Source: Flavobacteriales bacterium UBA1986
Lineage (GTDB): Bacteria; Bacteroidota; Bacteroidia; Flavobacteriales_G; Salibacteraceae
NCBI GenBank assembly: GCA_002336245.1
Contig: DDDG01000026.1
Coordinates: 1 to 59,221, forward strand
DNA length: 59,221 bases
Reading direction: 5' to 3'
Below the pieces are notes generated by a model. It did not search any database, was not told the origin of the DNA, and saw nothing but the letters and a program-made list of their open reading frames with translations. The position numbers and the translations under genes are program-made. Positions 1 through 9,567 of the stretch are shown piece by piece (positions within the stretch are counted from its first letter, which is position 1; every line of letters starts with the position of its first letter).

Positions 1-696
1 TCCGCAATATTCGATGGCACCGTAGATTCGATTGCGCAAGTCGTAGACCAAATTCTTATTGTATCTGGTCATGAAATCTAGATAGGGTTCCATCAGAAAC
101 TGAATGGATTTTAAGGCCTCAATCGTCTCCGGAATGGAGTGTTTTAATACACGCGAATCGAAGCCTGTTATTCCCAATGCCGTAATGCGGATTACCTCTT
201 GGCGTACCGCCTCAAAAGCAAAACGATCTTGATATTGAATGCGGTGAATGCGTTTCTGCAATTCAGGCAAACGGCCCAACATAAATTCGACCTCCGCTTT
301 TGCTTTTACATAATCCTTGTCGCGAAACAAGGCAACTTCAAGAACCTGAAGTCCATGTGGCTCAACCAGCTCCACAATGGCAGCATCGGTATTCAATTCT
401 AAAACAGGTTTTGCATTAAAATCCAAATCGAAGCTTGGAAAGAGGTGTGAGACCATGGCCTCTAGAAACTTGTAATCTTCTCGGGCTCGCTTGAATTCAG
501 ATCTAAGAACAACAGGTGGAGATTCAGACTCAATGTGCTCCTTGATCTTTTCCAAATTGGTCTCTAAGTGGTTGGTGTAAATGCGGAAGCTTTCTTTCAT
601 CCGCTTGCCAGAAGGATTTTCTTTCGGGCTTGGCGCATCAGGACGAAACGACATGCCAATCAGCAGAAGCACAAAGAGAACGAGGAGCTTTTTCAT
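1..696 (-). CDS. Di-haem cytochrome-c peroxidase (MauG/CcpA-like), N-terminal part, cut by window edge
   Basis: The gene starts with ATG at 696 and stays open for 232 codons to base 1, so the C-terminal haem domains lie outside the window. Residues 1-15 form a hydrophobic signal peptide (MKKLLVLFVLLLIGM). The rest is helical and resembles the imelysin-like N-terminal domain that precedes the two-haem peroxidase domain in Bacteroidota. Key stretches are EPHGLQVLE (about residue 113) and ALGITGFDS (about residue 180), which I recall as conserved there. No CxxCH haem motif is visible yet, as expected for this part. The enzyme would act in the periplasm, reducing peroxide or oxidising a protein or small substrate. 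The family call is from memory of the pattern. Confidence 0.75.
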   Translation of the reverse strand, partial: MKKLLVLFVLLLIGMSFRPDAPSPKENPSGKRMKESFRIYTNHLETNLEKIKEHIESESPPVVLRSEFKRAREDYKFLEAMVSHLFPSFDLDFNAKPVLELNTDAAIVELVEPHGLQVLEVALFRDKDYVKAKAEVEFMLGRLPELQKRIHRIQYQDRFAFEAVRQEVIRITALGITGFDSRVLKHSIPETIEALKSIQFLMEPYLDFMTRYNKNLVYDLRNRIYGAIEYCG

Positions 697-861
697 ATGG
701 CATTCCGACGAAGATAAGCAAGAAAAAGTGGCCTTAAATACCTTTAAGGCATTGATGTATCATCAATCAATTGTTAAGTCAAGCATTGAACTTATGCATT
801 CAACTCCTCTCCTTCGCTAAATTGCCCGTCGCTCAAATCCACGATTGAATATCTTTACACC

Positions 862-2757
862 ATGTTTAAAAAGTCCCTGAAGTTCCTTCAATTGCTGGCC
901 GCCATTCTTTTGACCGGCACAATCACAGCGCAAAAGTCAGCATACCTCAAAGCTCCATTAAAACGAAGCATCGCTCCTTCCGACATCAAAAACGACATCT
1001 ACCCTAGGTCTTATTCCACAGAAGCTCCCTTTCCTGGAGGAAGCTCATATCAGGATGCCTTGCTCAAGAAAAAAGCGGAGATCGAGAAGAAATTTCCGAA
1101 AAAAAGAAGCCTTTCCCCGAAGAGAGGCAGCGCTGCCGAAGTTACTCTTGAACGGAATATGGGAAGCTTTTATGGTCCCGACAATAACATCCAGAACCGA
1201 GCTGGAGGAGTTCCCAACGACAATACATTGGCTGTTTCTGATAATGGATTCCTGATTGCCTCGTACAATACCCGCGTTTATTTCCACGACCTCAACGGCG
1301 ACTCTGCCTACTACCGTCCGCACCCCTTCACCTCTACCTATAGCTTTGTGGATTTTGCTCTAGACAATGATTCCATTGGCACCAGCCTGCCTTTCGATCC
1401 AAAACTACGCTACGACGCTGTTGAAGATCGTTTTGTCTTCACCTTCCTTTCTGGAAGAACCCCAGACGACTCAAAATTGGTCATTGCCTTCTCAAGTTCT
1501 GGCGACCCGATGGACGACTGGAATGTGTACGAGATTCCTGGAAACCCTTTCAATGAAAGAACATGGTCGGATTTCCCCGTAATTGCCCTTACTGAAAATG
1601 AAGTGCTCTACACAATCAATCTCATTCGAGAAAACGAGCCTTGGGAAACGGGTTTTGAAGAAACACTCATTTGGCAATTGGACAAACAGTCTGGCTACGA
1701 TGGAGTGGACAGTCTGCCTATGAAGCTCTGGAGCGACATAAAGTTTGGTGGTAAGGTTTTGAGGAACTTGCATGCTATGCAGGGCGGTGATGAACTTAAA
1801 GCACCTCCATACTACCTCATGAGCAACCGAAACTTCGATGCTTCAAACGACACCTTTTTCTTGGTGAGCTTAACGGGCGAAATGAACGACCCATTGGCCG
1901 AGGTAACCACCAAACACGTCATTTCGAACAAGGCCTATGGATTGAGTCCTGCAGCGGAACAGCCTGCCGGCCCTGTTTTGAGCACCAACGACGCACGCGT
2001 ATTGGATGGCTTTTATGAGAACGGACAAATTCAATTTGTAGGGAACAGCATCGACACCAACAGCGGTAGATCGTCCATCTATCATGGCGTGCTCTCAGAT
2101 CCAAGCGGAAGCCCGAGCATTGACTTGAACATCATGCAACACAACACCATGGAGTTCGGCTATCCGGGCATTGCCTACACGGGAAAATTTGCGGGAGACA
2201 ATGAGGCCATCATTGGAGTAAACTACAGCAGCATAGTAGACACTGCTGGCTATGGTGCATTCTATTTTGATCCTACGGGCGAGTACTCCAACTTTACAAA
2301 CTTGATTCAAGGACAATCGTACTTGCAGCGCCAAGGCAATCCGGAACGTTGGGGCGATTACTTTGGGATACAGCGAGTGTACAGCGAACAAGGAGCTGTT
2401 TGGATGTCGGGCTATTATGGAACCTCTACAAAGGAACATTCCTTCTGGATGTCGGAAGTGCGCAGCCCAACGTACATTTTTGCTGGTGCGGAAGAAGCTG
2501 AAAAGAACGAGCAGACCAAAGCCTTTCCGGTTCCAACGCAAGACTTTACCTACATCGACTTTGAGTTGGATCACAAACAAGAGGTACATTTCATTCTGAA
2601 GAACATGGAAGGAAAGACCATCAAGCGATATCGTCAGGTGCTTGGGTCGGGAATGAATCGCTTTGAGTGCTCTTTGGTGAACCTACCTTCTGGAATCTAT
2701 CTCTTGCAGGTTCAGGGCGCCAGCATTTCGCGGGAACACAAACTAGTTCGGGACTAA
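862..2757 (+). CDS. Secreted protein with T9SS type A sorting domain, function unknown
   Basis: A 631-residue protein with a signal peptide (about residues 1-23, ending TITAQ). The body begins with a basic segment rich in KKK and RSL, then a beta-rich region with many Asp, Asn, Trp and Tyr residues that looks like a propeller or lectin-like fold. The last 80 residues form a T9SS sorting domain: FPVPTQDFTYIDF, the NMEGKTIKRY strand, the LPSGIYLLQV motif and a basic end (HKLVRD). It should therefore be exported through the outer membrane and attached or released. A TATCTTTA element at 850-857 lies so close to the ATG that the message may be leaderless. The end overlaps the convergent glycosyltransferase gene by 15 bases. 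No enzymatic motif was recognised. Confidence 0.85.
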   Translation: MFKKSLKFLQLLAAILLTGTITAQKSAYLKAPLKRSIAPSDIKNDIYPRSYSTEAPFPGGSSYQDALLKKKAEIEKKFPKKRSLSPKRGSAAEVTLERNMGSFYGPDNNIQNRAGGVPNDNTLAVSDNGFLIASYNTRVYFHDLNGDSAYYRPHPFTSTYSFVDFALDNDSIGTSLPFDPKLRYDAVEDRFVFTFLSGRTPDDSKLVIAFSSSGDPMDDWNVYEIPGNPFNERTWSDFPVIALTENEVLYTINLIRENEPWETGFEETLIWQLDKQSGYDGVDSLPMKLWSDIKFGGKVLRNLHAMQGGDELKAPPYYLMSNRNFDASNDTFFLVSLTGEMNDPLAEVTTKHVISNKAYGLSPAAEQPAGPVLSTNDARVLDGFYENGQIQFVGNSIDTNSGRSSIYHGVLSDPSGSPSIDLNIMQHNTMEFGYPGIAYTGKFAGDNEAIIGVNYSSIVDTAGYGAFYFDPTGEYSNFTNLIQGQSYLQRQGNPERWGDYFGIQRVYSEQGAVWMSGYYGTSTKEHSFWMSEVRSPTYIFAGAEEAEKNEQTKAFPVPTQDFTYIDFELDHKQEVHFILKNMEGKTIKRYRQVLGSGMNRFECSLVNLPSGIYLLQVQGASISREHKLVRD

Positions 2758-4254
2758 ACCTCCCCGCTCTTGCCAGCCATACTTCACCAGGATCCCAAAG
2801 CCGAAGATTAAGAGAAGGTGCATAGGAAGTAAGCCAAACTCAAGCTGAATTATACCGTAAATTCCGGCAAAAAGGAAATACAGTAGCAGCAGGAGCTCGA
2901 AGTAAAACACCATTGGCAGTTTTTGAATGTTGTAGTCATTCTCTGTAGGTCTTACAGATGTGGCATTGAACTTCGGCGTACGAATGAAAGGAGTTTTGAT
3001 GCCCGCGTAGCCTGAAATGACCGCCACCGAATTGAAGAGCGCAAAACTCATCGAGACTGCAACGAAGCTCAGAAACCGCTTTAAGAATTCCCAACGGGTC
3101 CTGAGAAATGAGGACTCTTGTCCGAGTACACTTCCCTCCCAATGCTTCTTAAACGGAAGCCAAAAGAAAAGAGCGAGAACTCCAAACGATAGAATGAAGA
3201 AAGAAGCGAAATTCAAATAGCTCGAAACAGCAGGAATCTGAGTTTTCACCCAAAGCAAAGGAACGCTCAAAACTGTAAGCATAAGTACTGAAATGAAGAC
3301 CGCTGAATTGAGCAAATGAAAGCTCGCCTGAACTTTCGTCTTCCATGAAATTTTGGGATTGCGGAGTACCTTCGAAAGATGCTTTCGAGCACACTCAGCC
3401 GCCCCTTTATTCCAACGATGTTGTTGGGTTCGTAAAGCGCTCAAAACCATAGGCAATTCTGCGGGTGAATTGAGCTCCTCCATATAGATCATTTTCCATC
3501 CTTTCATCTGAGCTCGATAACTCAAATCAAGGTCTTCCGTTAAGGTGTCGCTTTGCCAACCACCTGAATCCAAAATAGCCGCCTTTCTCCATACGCCTGC
3601 AGTGCCATTAAAGTTGATGAAATGACCACCAGAATTGCGTCCGACTTGCTCGATTCTGAAGTGCGCATCCAGCGCAAATGCCTGCGCTTTAGTAAGCACA
3701 TTTTCATCCTCATTTAGATGAGACCAACGCGTTTGAACACAAGCAACATTTGCATCCTCAAATTCACGAATGGACCTTCGAAGAAAGTCAGGATTTGGCT
3801 CAAAATCAGCGTCAAAAATGGCTATAAAATCCGCATCACTTTTGGTTAATCCATACTTTAAAGCTCCAGCCTTAAAACCCTCACGTTCTTTTCTTTGAAT
3901 TAAAGATATGTTCTTATAAATATTTAAGTCAGAATCAATAAATGCTCGAATGAGTTCCGAGCTTTCATCGTTGGAATCATCTAAGACTTGAATCGATAAT
4001 TTATCGGATGGATAATCCAAATTGACCACCGCCTTTAACAGTCGCTCGACTACGTACTTTTCATTGTAAATGGGAAGCTGAACACATACTTTTGGAAGCT
4101 CAGTATCAGATGTTGGAGTTCTCTTTATTGGCCGCCCTTTTTTCGATGCTTTCACATAGTTGATCGTAAGACTCAACTGCACCAAACTGAAGGCGAAAAT
4201 GAAGCTCAAAAAGAAGCCATAAACCACGAGAAGCAGATAGATCCAAAGACTCAC
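2743..4254 (-). CDS. Membrane glycosyltransferase family 2, cellulose-synthase-like
   Basis: A 503-residue processive-type GT2 enzyme. An N-terminal membrane helix (about 5-30) is followed by the GT-A domain with the D,D,D,QxxRW signature: LDDSNDES, FDADFEPNP, LTEDLDLSYR and QQHRWNKG. Four or five hydrophobic helices follow (about 310-480). It should transfer sugar from a nucleotide-sugar donor at the cytoplasmic membrane to a lipid or growing glycan; the acceptor cannot be deduced. The start is GTG at 4254, overlapping the TGA of the upstream glycosyltransferase (GTGA), which implies translational coupling. It is the last gene of the operon descending from 7643. Confidence 0.9.
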   Translation of the reverse strand: MSLWIYLLLVVYGFFLSFIFAFSLVQLSLTINYVKASKKGRPIKRTPTSDTELPKVCVQLPIYNEKYVVERLLKAVVNLDYPSDKLSIQVLDDSNDESSELIRAFIDSDLNIYKNISLIQRKEREGFKAGALKYGLTKSDADFIAIFDADFEPNPDFLRRSIREFEDANVACVQTRWSHLNEDENVLTKAQAFALDAHFRIEQVGRNSGGHFINFNGTAGVWRKAAILDSGGWQSDTLTEDLDLSYRAQMKGWKMIYMEELNSPAELPMVLSALRTQQHRWNKGAAECARKHLSKVLRNPKISWKTKVQASFHLLNSAVFISVLMLTVLSVPLLWVKTQIPAVSSYLNFASFFILSFGVLALFFWLPFKKHWEGSVLGQESSFLRTRWEFLKRFLSFVAVSMSFALFNSVAVISGYAGIKTPFIRTPKFNATSVRPTENDYNIQKLPMVFYFELLLLLYFLFAGIYGIIQLEFGLLPMHLLLIFGFGILVKYGWQERGGLVPN

Positions 4255-4943
4255 TTTAAACTGAATTTAAGGATGGTAAAAATGATTTTATATCCGGCCA
4301 AAAAAGCGCCTTTTATCGTGCCTGAAACTTTCGAAATCCCAATGCGTTTTCGGTAGGAAACAGCAACCTCGGAACAGCGCATTTTTTGCTTCGCCGCCTT
4401 CACCTGCATCTCCACCGTCCAACCGTAATTTCGGTCCTCCATTTTAAGCTTCATGAGAGCATCCCAACGAATGGCGCGAAAGGGTCCAAGATCGGTAAAA
4501 CGAACTCCATAAATCCAAAACAACATGCGCGTCGCCAACCAATTTCCAAGCACTTGTGGAATGGTCATGGAACCAGATTCACGTTCACCCAAAGCCCTGC
4601 TTCCAATCACCATATCATTGCTTGCTTCAACTTCATTCAACAAAAGAGGGAGTTCTTCGGGAAAGTCTGAGTGATCTCCGTCCAAAAACACAAGAACATC
4701 TGGAAGCTGCTCTTTCGACTTCAGGTATTCGATGCCTAGAAGACAAGCATTTCCATAACCTGGGTCTTTGCACAAAAGCGTCGTTGCGCCGAGCGCACGT
4801 GCCATTTCAGAGGTTCGGTCGGAAGAGTTGTTGTCGATCACAACGATTTCGCGCACAAGCTCGGAAGGGATTTCTTTCAAAACTTCCTGAATCGCCTTCT
4901 CTTCATTTAAGGCGGGAATGATGAGGTCAACTACCAAAGCCAT
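4251..4943 (-). CDS. Glycosyltransferase family 2, dolichyl-phosphate-mannose-synthase-like
   Basis: 230 residues from ATG at 4943; the frame is open further upstream but that part overlaps the ferredoxin gene and does not look like a GT2 domain. The N-terminal strand VVDLIIPALNEE, then VIDNNSSDRT, the DxD site LDGDHSDFP and the LGPFRAIRW region are typical of GT2 enzymes that load sugar onto a polyprenyl phosphate. There is no C-terminal pair of membrane helices, so it is probably peripheral. The start overlaps the upstream ferredoxin gene by 17 bases and the stop overlaps the next glycosyltransferase by four. Likely it feeds a lipid-linked or nucleotide-derived sugar to the membrane GT2 downstream; this is inference from operon order. 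Confidence 0.85.
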   Translation of the reverse strand: MALVVDLIIPALNEEKAIQEVLKEIPSELVREIVVIDNNSSDRTSEMARALGATTLLCKDPGYGNACLLGIEYLKSKEQLPDVLVFLDGDHSDFPEELPLLLNEVEASNDMVIGSRALGERESGSMTIPQVLGNWLATRMLFWIYGVRFTDLGPFRAIRWDALMKLKMEDRNYGWTVEMQVKAAKQKMRCSEVAVSYRKRIGISKVSGTIKGAFLAGYKIIFTILKFSLK

Positions 4944-6327
4944 CGATTCGAACGCCTCCTTCGTCGATGACGATTGGTCCTTCAGAAATGCGGCCTTCTT
5001 GCGGACCGTTTTCAAGTTTAAGTACTCCCCTTGGGCAAACCGCAGAACAGATTCCGCATCCCACACAGGAGGAACGCACAATGTTTTTCCCTTTCTGGGC
5101 ATAATCGCGCACGTCGATGCCTTGCTCGCAGTAGGTGGAACAGTTTCCGCAGGAAATGCACTGTCCACCATTGGTTGTGATGCGAAAGCGAGATGCGAAG
5201 CGCTGAAAAAGTCCCATGTATGCAGCCAAGGGACAACCGCAGCGACACCAGAATCGATTTCCCAAAACCGGATAAAAACCCACACCCGCAATTCCTGAAA
5301 AGATGGCTCCCACTAGAAAGCCGTAAGGTTTTCGAAAATACTCGTAGATGCTCAATCCGAAGAGTTCGCCAGTTCCACTGAAGTAACCGTAGAGCACAAC
5401 AGCAGTGACGAGCACGATGTAGACCAGCACGCCATGTATGAGCCAGCGTTCGATTTTCCAGGAAGAAAGTTTCTTGGATGAAAGTTGACGAAAGGGATCA
5501 CCTGCCGTTTCTGCCAATCCACCACAACCACAAACCCAAGAGCAATACCAGCGCTTACCAACGAAATAGGTTAAGATAGGAGTGAGTACTGCGAATCCGA
5601 AGATTCCAAATACGAGGTAGAACATTCCCAAACTCCCTCCAGCGCGCATATTATCCAAATGCCAGGGCTCGAAAAAGTAATAATTGAGCGGCCAGAAATT
5701 CTTGAGGTCTTTTGCGAAATAGGCCTTATCCTGATTGAGTCCTTCCATAATCTCAGGAAGGAAATAAGCTAAAACCAATTGGAAGAAAATGACGGAGACG
5801 GTGCGCCAAAATTGATACCGATTGCCGCGGTATTTCCACAGAAATTTTATTCCCATCGAGAGAATAGCCAAACTGTACAAGGTTCCGTACATAAACCACT
5901 GACTTGCGGGCTGACTCTTGAACAGCATGCTCAAGGGGTCGAAAAGCCGAAGCACTCCAGTGTTGCCGGCCGCATCCATACCGAGCAATTCCGGAAACCA
6001 ATAGAGCAAAACATAGAAGACCGTTAGCACCAGACCTAAAGCCCATGCCCAAACTCCTCGATTTGTGAGCGAACGAAACCATACCCCATCGTTCTTAATT
6101 CCAGATGATTTCTTGCGGTACAAATCAGCAGCATAGAGCACCACAGATAAAAGCAAAAAGCTCAATGAAAAAGTCAATTGGGTGGAATAATAGGCTCCCG
6201 GTGCGAGGTTCAGAAAATGTAAGACTATAACAGCAAATCCCACGGTTGCAAGAAGCCAAGCAAGCTTCTGAAGAAGGCTGAGGTTCACAGGCGGTTTGGC
6301 AAATGCATGATTTGGAAACTCCGTCAT
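4927..6327 (-). CDS. Membrane-bound 4Fe-4S ferredoxin of the NapH/NosR/CcoG type
   Basis: 466 residues from ATG at 6327, chosen because it gives a four-base ATGA overlap with the oxidoreductase stop. About seven membrane helices are visible. Two cysteine motifs follow hydrophobic stretches, CSWVCGCGG (about 270) and CRCGCP (about 370), as in the Fer4_5 family. Near the C-terminus are two [4Fe-4S] ferredoxin motifs, CISCGNCSTYCEQG and CVGCGICSAVCPRG. The family moves electrons between the quinone pool or cytoplasmic donors and periplasmic or membrane partners. The neighbour upstream is a pyridine-nucleotide FAD oxidoreductase, which is a natural electron donor. The electron acceptor is not evident. 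Confidence 0.88.
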   Translation of the reverse strand: MTEFPNHAFAKPPVNLSLLQKLAWLLATVGFAVIVLHFLNLAPGAYYSTQLTFSLSFLLLSVVLYAADLYRKKSSGIKNDGVWFRSLTNRGVWAWALGLVLTVFYVLLYWFPELLGMDAAGNTGVLRLFDPLSMLFKSQPASQWFMYGTLYSLAILSMGIKFLWKYRGNRYQFWRTVSVIFFQLVLAYFLPEIMEGLNQDKAYFAKDLKNFWPLNYYFFEPWHLDNMRAGGSLGMFYLVFGIFGFAVLTPILTYFVGKRWYCSWVCGCGGLAETAGDPFRQLSSKKLSSWKIERWLIHGVLVYIVLVTAVVLYGYFSGTGELFGLSIYEYFRKPYGFLVGAIFSGIAGVGFYPVLGNRFWCRCGCPLAAYMGLFQRFASRFRITTNGGQCISCGNCSTYCEQGIDVRDYAQKGKNIVRSSCVGCGICSAVCPRGVLKLENGPQEGRISEGPIVIDEGGVRIDGFGS

Positions 6328-7643
6328 GATGCAAAGGCGTTTAGAATGCGCTTCCAACTTTTCTTTTCCAGTTTCACTTCGACCCCAAACTGCCGGCGAA
6401 ATTCCAAGGCGATGGCTCTTGAATGATCGCGGTGAAACTCTGGGTCAAATACGAGGTCCTTGAAATGGGATAAACAATATTCTAAGCTCTTTTCGTCGCG
6501 AATCCAGCCGTCGGCTACTTGATGACGCAATCGCATTCCAAATGCGTGCATGGCAACAAGCCTTTGGTCTTTGTGCTCCATTCGGAGGCAAATCTTCGCT
6601 TTTGGATGCTCCCAATAAAACGAGCTCACAGGCTCATTGGAAAGTCGACCGTAAGCTTGATATTCGACATCGAAAAACTTCGCAGCATTGTACCAAACTC
6701 CCGGTGCATAGGCTTTATCCGAGCCTAAAACGGTTTGTGCTAAATGCTCGCCCATCATACGGCCTGAATGCCACATCTGCTCAAACTTCCCTCTTCCTTC
6801 AATGGGTTTTCGAAACTCCATGCAATCGCCAGCGGCGAAGACATCTTCTACGTTCGTTTTTAGAAATTCATCTACAAGAATTCCGCGCTCGATTTCGAGT
6901 GTACTTCCCTTCAAGAAATCCACATTTGGCCGAACGCCTGTAGCAATGCAAACCAATTCACAGTCTTTTATCTCTCCTGATGTGGTTCGAATTCCAATCA
7001 CCTTCCCTCCTTCTCCAATGATTTCAGAGAGTTCCGTATTGGATTGAACCCGAACTCCATGATCGTGTAAATGCCTTTCGATGAGCTTGCCTTCTTGAGG
7101 CGGAAGCACACTGCCCCAAAAACGATTCTCACGCACTAGAATTTCGACATCAATTCCTCGGCTGTGAAGCATTTCTGCAAGCTCAACCCCTATGAGTCCG
7201 CCACCAATGATGACGGCCTTTTTAACTCCCTGAACATTCTTCTCGAGCAAGTCCAAGTCCTGCAAGCCAATGAGACCTTGAACCCCTTGAAGCTCTTGTC
7301 CGGGCCAATCGTAGGTGGCTGTTTTTGAACCCGTGGCCAGAACCAACTTATCGTAGCTCACCACAGAACCATCGGCGCAGTTCAATTGCTTTTCTTGAAA
7401 ATCGATGGACTTCACCCAAGCTTGCTTTAGGTCGATTCTGTTCTTCTCCCAGAACCAATCTTCATAAGCTTTGGTGTGCTCGAACTTCATATGCCCCATG
7501 AAGATGTACATCAATGCTGGGCGCGAATAGAAGTATTCCGATTCTCCCGAAATGACAAGAATCTCAAGCTCGGAATTCAACTTTCTAAGGTGCCGCGCTG
7601 TTGTAATCCCAGCAATTCCATTTCCAATGATGACAACTTTCAT
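6324..7643 (-). CDS. NAD(P)/FAD-dependent oxidoreductase (rubredoxin/ferredoxin-reductase-like)
   Basis: 439 residues. The N-terminal FAD site is VVIIGNGIAG, the central NAD(P)H site is VIIGGGLIGVELAE (about 145), and the second FAD motif VFAAGDCMEF is at about 268. This order is that of the class I disulphide-reductase-like superfamily (nitrite-reductase NirB N-terminus, rubredoxin reductase). No redox-active CxxC pair is present, so it is not a thioredoxin- or lipoamide-type enzyme. It would oxidise NAD(P)H and pass electrons to the membrane ferredoxin encoded immediately downstream with a four-base overlap. It is the first gene of a tight four-gene operon and faces away from the secreted-protein gene at 7782. 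Confidence 0.87.
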   Translation of the reverse strand: MKVVIIGNGIAGITTARHLRKLNSELEILVISGESEYFYSRPALMYIFMGHMKFEHTKAYEDWFWEKNRIDLKQAWVKSIDFQEKQLNCADGSVVSYDKLVLATGSKTATYDWPGQELQGVQGLIGLQDLDLLEKNVQGVKKAVIIGGGLIGVELAEMLHSRGIDVEILVRENRFWGSVLPPQEGKLIERHLHDHGVRVQSNTELSEIIGEGGKVIGIRTTSGEIKDCELVCIATGVRPNVDFLKGSTLEIERGILVDEFLKTNVEDVFAAGDCMEFRKPIEGRGKFEQMWHSGRMMGEHLAQTVLGSDKAYAPGVWYNAAKFFDVEYQAYGRLSNEPVSSFYWEHPKAKICLRMEHKDQRLVAMHAFGMRLRHQVADGWIRDEKSLEYCLSHFKDLVFDPEFHRDHSRAIALEFRRQFGVEVKLEKKSWKRILNAFAS

Positions 7644-7781
7644 TTTTACAAAAGAAGCTCGCTTATGAGAACTAATATATCAATGATAGAACATTCCTCA
7701 TCACAAGATGGGACAAGAATAAATTGGACTTACAAAAGTTCATCAAGGGCTTTGTATTGGATTAAATTCGAAGCTTCTATA

Positions 7782-9425
7782 ATGTCGTTCAAGAAAATAA
7801 AATTCCATCCCATTCCAATTGGTCAGTCATCACTGCTGCTCATCGTCCTTCTGGTCTTCCAAGGCATGTCGGTCTTCGCACAAAAGGCAGATGAATATGT
7901 AAGCATCCAGAGCGGAGAAAAGATTAAGTCTTCAGATGGCAACATTACGGACATCATAGGCTACGACGAGTCGGGCTTATACGTTCTAAAAAGCAAGAGA
8001 AAGAAGCACACTTTGGTTCGGTACAACCAAGCTTTGGAAGAGGTGATTTCCAAGGAACTGGAGGAGGAATTTGAAGGTGAAAAACATTCCGCAGAGTATC
8101 TTTTCTATTTCTCAGGAAAACTTTGGCTCTTCAGTTCCTACCGAGATCGTGAAGAAGACGAATTGCAACTCTATCAAAGTTTCATTGATGCTAAAACCCT
8201 GCAAGGTCAGGCTAAGAAAAAGCTGATTGCCAATGTGAAGCGCACCGGACGTATTTTTAAAAGTGAAGGACACTTCGACTTGCGGTTTTCGAAGGATAAA
8301 GAGCGGATTGCCATTGTAACTCACTACCCTTATCAGAAGAATGAATTTGAAAAACTCAAAGTGAACCTCTTCTCTTCAGAAACTGGTGAAGTTCAGTGGG
8401 AAAAGGAAATTCAAATCCCCTACAGGGAGGACTTGTTTGATATTGAAGGAGTTAAAATAGATGCTAAGGGGAACTTTTATGTGCTTGGTAAAAGATATGG
8501 GGACGGCCTCGACGGAAAGTTAAAAGAGAAGGTAGATGGAGAAAAGAACTATGATTATGTGGTTCTTGGTTATTTCAATGATGGCAAGGAGAGCAGAGAA
8601 TACCTCTTACAATTGGAGGACAAATTCATCAGCGACCTCCAATTGGCCGTGAATGAAAATGGAGAATTGATCTGCGCAGGTTTCTATACCAACACAGACC
8701 GCTCAGGATTGAGCGGCTCCTACTTCATGCGTTTGAATCCTACAACGAAAGAAGTTTTAGCTCAAAGTTTGAAGGATTTCAACATCGATTTTGTCACTCA
8801 AAACTTCACCCAAAAAGAAAAGAAAAAAGCTGAAAAAAGGGATGCAAAAGGAAAAGAGGTTGGCTTAACTCGATATGAATTGGATGAGATGGTTTTGCGG
8901 TATGATGGAGGCGTGATGTTGGTTGGAGAACAATACTTCGTTCAAGTAGTAACGCATCAGAGTCCAGGAGCAAACGGCGCCATGAATACCACAACTACCA
9001 CACATTATTACCACAACGACATCATCGTGGTCAATATAAATGCCGAAGGACAAATTGAGTGGACTGACAAGATTCCTAAAAGGCAGCATACAACCAACGA
9101 CGGCGGCATGTTCAACTCCTACTTATTGGGTGCGAAGGGCGACAAAATTTATATGATTTTCAATGATCACCCTAAGAACCTCAACCTTACCGTCATTCCT
9201 GGAATAAGCAAATTCGCCACCTTCAGTAAACAAAAGAACAGCATTGTCACCCTAGTAAGCCTTGACGTTGAAGGGCGGAACAAACGCATGTCACTCTTGT
9301 CATTGAAGGATGAAGGAATGCTTTCCCGCCCTATGGTGAGCGAACAAGTCGACCAGCACACACTAGTCCTTCTTGCGCAGCGAGGTCGAAACGAGAAGTT
9401 ATTCATTCTTCGCATGAAGGAATAA
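7782..9425 (+). CDS. Secreted protein of unknown function, probable beta-propeller
   Basis: 547 residues from ATG at 7782. The frame is open back to 7476, but that part overlaps the divergent oxidoreductase and lacks a signal peptide, whereas the chosen start gives one (hydrophobic LLLIVLLVFQGMSVFAQ). Recurrent segments such as LYVLKSKRKKHTLVRYN, NGELICAGFYT and GAKGDKIYMIFND suggest repeated four-stranded blades of a propeller with a charged, Lys/Glu-rich surface. There is no T9SS sorting domain and no lipobox, so it is probably periplasmic. I do not recognise the family beyond Bacteroidota proteins of this general look. It stands alone, with 142 bases before the next gene. Confidence 0.75.
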   Translation: MSFKKIKFHPIPIGQSSLLLIVLLVFQGMSVFAQKADEYVSIQSGEKIKSSDGNITDIIGYDESGLYVLKSKRKKHTLVRYNQALEEVISKELEEEFEGEKHSAEYLFYFSGKLWLFSSYRDREEDELQLYQSFIDAKTLQGQAKKKLIANVKRTGRIFKSEGHFDLRFSKDKERIAIVTHYPYQKNEFEKLKVNLFSSETGEVQWEKEIQIPYREDLFDIEGVKIDAKGNFYVLGKRYGDGLDGKLKEKVDGEKNYDYVVLGYFNDGKESREYLLQLEDKFISDLQLAVNENGELICAGFYTNTDRSGLSGSYFMRLNPTTKEVLAQSLKDFNIDFVTQNFTQKEKKKAEKRDAKGKEVGLTRYELDEMVLRYDGGVMLVGEQYFVQVVTHQSPGANGAMNTTTTTHYYHNDIIVVNINAEGQIEWTDKIPKRQHTTNDGGMFNSYLLGAKGDKIYMIFNDHPKNLNLTVIPGISKFATFSKQKNSIVTLVSLDVEGRNKRMSLLSLKDEGMLSRPMVSEQVDQHTLVLLAQRGRNEKLFILRMKE

Positions 9426-9567
9426 GTCTAAGACATCCCGACCTAGAATCGCCATAAATCCAAGGCCATTTGATAGAAAGAATGACTTTGGTGAAAAGCT
9501 TCGTTGAAATCATATATGACATTCAATCGAGAATGGTTATAATTGAAACAACACCTGCTACCCACAA

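Noticed and set aside
2095..2589. Minus-strand 164-residue open frame inside the 862-2757 gene
   Set aside because: Antisense shadow of a gene with clear signal peptide and sorting domain.
4944..5291. Upstream extension of the GT2 gene at 4251
   Set aside because: It lies wholly within the ferredoxin gene in another frame and shows no GT2 sequence.
7476..7781. Upstream extension of the 7782 gene
   Set aside because: It overlaps the oxidoreductase gene on the other strand and has no signal peptide; the ATG at 7782 gives one.
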